Shown: positions 61,742 to 64,000 of the stretch, piece by piece
How positions within the stretch are numbered: the stretch's first letter is position 1
How the letters are laid out: each line of letters starts with the position of its first letter
From: Apostichopus japonicus
Taxonomy: Eukaryota; Echinodermata; Holothuroidea; Aspidochirotida; Stichopodidae
Assembly: GCF_037975245.1 (NCBI RefSeq)
Contig: NC_092577.1
Location: forward strand, 22,718,398-22,782,397
Direction: 5' to 3'
DNA length: 64,000 bases
Position numbers and translations under genes: made by a program
Notes under the pieces: generated by a model
The model's database searches: none
What the model was told of the DNA's origin: nothing
Seen by the model: the letters and a program-made list of their open reading frames with translations, nothing else

Positions 61742-62005
61742 GTTATTTTCCTAATTGATAACACTATGTTGCCACGACGATGAGAAATTGAAATGGCCTG
61801 CATTGTCTTGCCACAAGGAAAGCGATTTGAAAATCCAATATATTTATAAATAACTACTTTGTTTTTATGTATTAGAATTTTATACATATATATGTAAAAT
61901 ATAGATTAACATTATATATATTAAATCCATTCATGTATAATATATATATTAAATCAACTCATCATAACCTACCACACAAGTAGTCTGCATTTCACCTCTT
62001 GTAAT

Positions 62006-62319
62006 GTCTACGGCCACATCACGTTGACGATACCGGTGCTCGTCCGATCACCGAAGTCAAGCAACGTAGAGCGCAGTCAGTACTTGGATGGGTGACCGCC
62101 TGGGAATACTGGGTGCCGTAGGCTTTTATTTTCCTAATTGATAACACTATGTTGCCACGACGATGAGAAATTGAAATGGCCTACATTGACCTCTTGTTAT
62201 GTCTACGGCCATATCACGTTGACGATACCGGTTCTCGTCCGATCACCGAAGTCAAGCAACGTAGAGCGCAGTCAGTACTTGGATGGGTGACCGCCTGGGA
62301 ATACTGGGTGCCGTAGGCT
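62006..62319 (+). rRNA. 5S cluster of 2 after beta spacer
   Basis: 62006 full (T33G), 62201 full with T24G. Confidence 0.9.
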
Positions 62320-62586
62320 TTTATTTTCCTAATTGATAACACTATGTTGCCACGACGATGAGAAATTGAAATGGCCTACATTGACCTCTTGTCACAAGGA
62401 AAGCGATTTGAAAATCGAATATATTTATAAATAACTACTTTGTTTTTATGTATTAGAATTTTATACATATATATGTAAAATATAGATTAACATAATATAT
62501 ATTAAATCCATTCATGTATAATATATATATTAAATCAACTCATCATAACCTACCACACAAGTAGTCTGCATTTCACCTCTTGTTAT

Positions 62587-62679
62587 GTCTACGGCCACAT
62601 CACGTTGACGATACCGGTTCTCGTCCGATCACCGAAGTCAAGCAACGTAGAGCGCAGTCAGTACTGGGTGCCGTAGGCT
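62587..62679 (+). pseudogene. delta26 5S gene
   Basis: Between beta spacers 62391 and 62743; CAGTACTGGG joint. Confidence 0.87.
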
Positions 62680-62943
62680 TTTATTTTCCCAATTGATAAC
62701 ACTATGTTGCCACGACGATGAGAAATTGAAATGGCCTACATTGTCTTGCCACAAGGAAAGCGATTTGAAAATCGAATATATTTATAAATAACTACTTTGT
62801 TTTTATGTATTGGAATTTTATACATATATATGTAAAATATAGATTAACATAATATATATTAAATCCATTCATGTATAATATATATATTAAATCAACTCAT
62901 CATAACCTACCACACAAGTAGTCTGCATTTCAGCTCTTGTTAT

Positions 62944-63426
62944 GTCTACGGCCACATCACGTTGACGATACCGGTGCTCGTCCGATCACCGAAGTCAAGC
63001 AACGTAGAGCGCAGTCAGTACTTGGATGGGTGACCGCCTGGGAATACTAGGTGCCGTAGGCTTTTATTTTCCTAATTGATAACACTATGTTGCCACGACG
63101 ATGAGAAATTGAAATGGCCTACATTGACCTCTTGTTATGTCTACGGCCATATCACGTTGACGATACCGGTTCTCGTCCGATCACCGAAGTCAAGCAACGT
63201 AGAGCGCAGTCAGTACTGGGTGCCGTAGGCTTTTATTTTCCCAATTGATAACACTATGTTGCCACGACGATGAGAAAGTGAAATGGCCTACATTGACCTC
63301 TTGTTATGTCTACGGCCATAACACGTTGACTATACCGGTTCTCGTCCGATCACCGAAGTCAAGCAACGTAGAGCGCAGTCAGTACTTGGATGGATGACCG
63401 CCTGGGAATACTGGGTGCCGTAGGCC
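62944..63426 (+). rRNA. 5S cluster of 3, middle copy delta26
   Basis: 62944 full with T33G and G106A, 63139 delta26 (CAGTACTGGG), 63308 G87A with CATAACACG. Confidence 0.9.
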
Positions 63427-63650
63427 TTTCTTTTTCTAATTAGAACACTGTCTTGCCACAAGGAAAGCGATTTGAAAATCGAATATATTAATAAATAACT
63501 CGATTGTTTTTATATATTAGAATTTAATACATATATATGTGAAATATAGATTAACTTAATATATATTAAATACATTCATGTATAATATATACATTAAATC
63601 CACTCATCATAACCTACCAAACAACTACCCTGCATTTCACCTCTTGTAAT

Positions 63651-63966
63651 GTCTACGGCCACATCTCACGTTCAATATACCGGTTCTCGTCCGATCAGGT
63701 AAGTCAAGTAACGTAGAGCGCAGTCAGTACTAAGGTGGGTGACCGCCTGGGAATACTGGGTGCCGTAGGCTTTTATTTTCACAATTGATAACACTATGTT
63801 GCCACGACGATGAGAAATTGAAATGGCCTCCATTGACCTCTTCTTATGTCTACGGCAATATCACGTTGACTATACCGGTTCTCGTCCGATCACCGAAGTC
63901 AAGCAACGTAGAGCGCAGTCAGTACTTGGATGGGTGACCGCCTAGGAATACTGGGTGCCGTAGGCT
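63651..63966 (+). rRNA. 5S cluster cut by window end
   Basis: 63651 V-donor with TC insertion, 63848 G97A with ACGGCAATATC. By analogy with 33753-34260, a K gene should follow just outside the window. Confidence 0.88.
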
Positions 63967-64000
63967 TTTACTTTCCTAATTGATAACACTATGTTGCCAC

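Larger units (their letters stand above)
1..64000 (+). repeat. 5S rDNA tandem array, about 257 gene copies
   Basis: Every part of the window is a 5S gene, a short spacer or a long AT-rich spacer, always in the same orientation. Gene starts fall at 195-bp steps within a run, 192 bp before K copies, 197 bp after copies with a 2-bp insertion, and 169 bp after delta26 copies. Runs are separated by 224-bp (alpha) or 264-267-bp (beta) gene-to-gene gaps, so no gene-free stretch exceeds about 270 bp. The array is open at both ends: it begins inside an alpha spacer and ends inside a short spacer. 5S RNA is transcribed by Pol III and joins the large ribosomal subunit. Confidence 0.97.
42084..64000 (+). 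repeat. Giant tandem repeat, copy 2 (open at window end)
   Basis: It matches copy 1 unit by unit with stepwise offsets of 32,484, 29,703, 29,165, 29,555 and 29,898 bp. In the last 5.9 kb I noticed only four single-base differences: 59927 T for G, 61836 C for G, 62250 A for T, and 62812 G for A. Such near identity implies a very recent amplification, or else an assembly effect. The right edge lies beyond the window. Confidence 0.85.

Noticed and set aside
1-64000. CRISPR array
   Set aside because: Regular repeats are present, but the repeated unit is a 119-nt 5S gene and the spacers are themselves repeated; there are no unique short spacers and no cas genes.
1-64000. Other RNA genes linked to 5S (U1, U2, U6, tRNA, histone or 18S/28S)
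   Set aside because: Linkage of this kind is common in animals, so I looked in the short and long spacers; none contains a recognisable tRNA box pair, snRNA core or rDNA segment.

Overview
The whole 64 kb window is one uninterrupted, single-strand array of 5S ribosomal RNA genes. I count 257 gene copies, all on the + strand, with no protein gene, tRNA, snRNA, 18S/28S rDNA or recognisable transposon. The gene is animal-like: 119-121 nt, starting GTCTACGGCC and ending CCGTAGGCTTT, with an internal Pol III control region and a T-run. With the AT-rich spacers this suggests an invertebrate animal, but I cannot name a phylum or species.

Basic layout. Genes repeat every 195 bp (119 bp gene plus 76 bp short spacer) in runs of one to seven. 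Runs are separated by long AT-rich spacers of two related families, alpha (about 201 bp) and beta (about 196-201 bp), giving 92 units. The spacer predicts the gene after it. The 66 leads after alpha spacers share a diverged 5' part, and 53 of them carry CAGGTAAGT at gene positions 44-52, which destroys helix III and matches a perfect 5' splice-site consensus. Beta spacers lead into normal genes or into copies with a 26-bp deletion that removes the box C region (25 deleted copies in all). Another 19 copies begin GTAAACGG, which breaks the terminal stem. About 147 copies remain full length, neither alpha lead nor GTAAACGG, and look like the potentially functional set; some of these still carry point changes.

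Higher-order structure. 0-9.3 kb holds local repeats with 2,573-bp and 3,259-bp periods. About 9.6-34.1 kb and 42.1-64.0 kb are two copies of a very large tandem repeat, nearly identical base for base. The offset between them steps 32,484, 29,703, 29,165, 29,555, 29,898 bp as whole units are gained or lost (2,781, 538, 390 and 343 bp). 34-42 kb holds rearranged and chimeric units. Chimeric genes (2884, 5995, 30600, 37181, 60498) and a chimeric spacer (35014-35214) look like crossover products. The window reads as a snapshot of concerted evolution by unequal exchange, in which stable non-canonical 5S classes are amplified with the canonical gene.

Terms used: 'canonical' means the majority 119-nt sequence; 'V' is the lead gene after an alpha spacer (V-donor has CAGGTAAGT, V-A41 has G41A with intact helix III); 'delta26' is the 26-bp deleted gene; 'K' is the GTAAACGG-start gene. 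Gene positions are numbered from the G of GTCTACGG.
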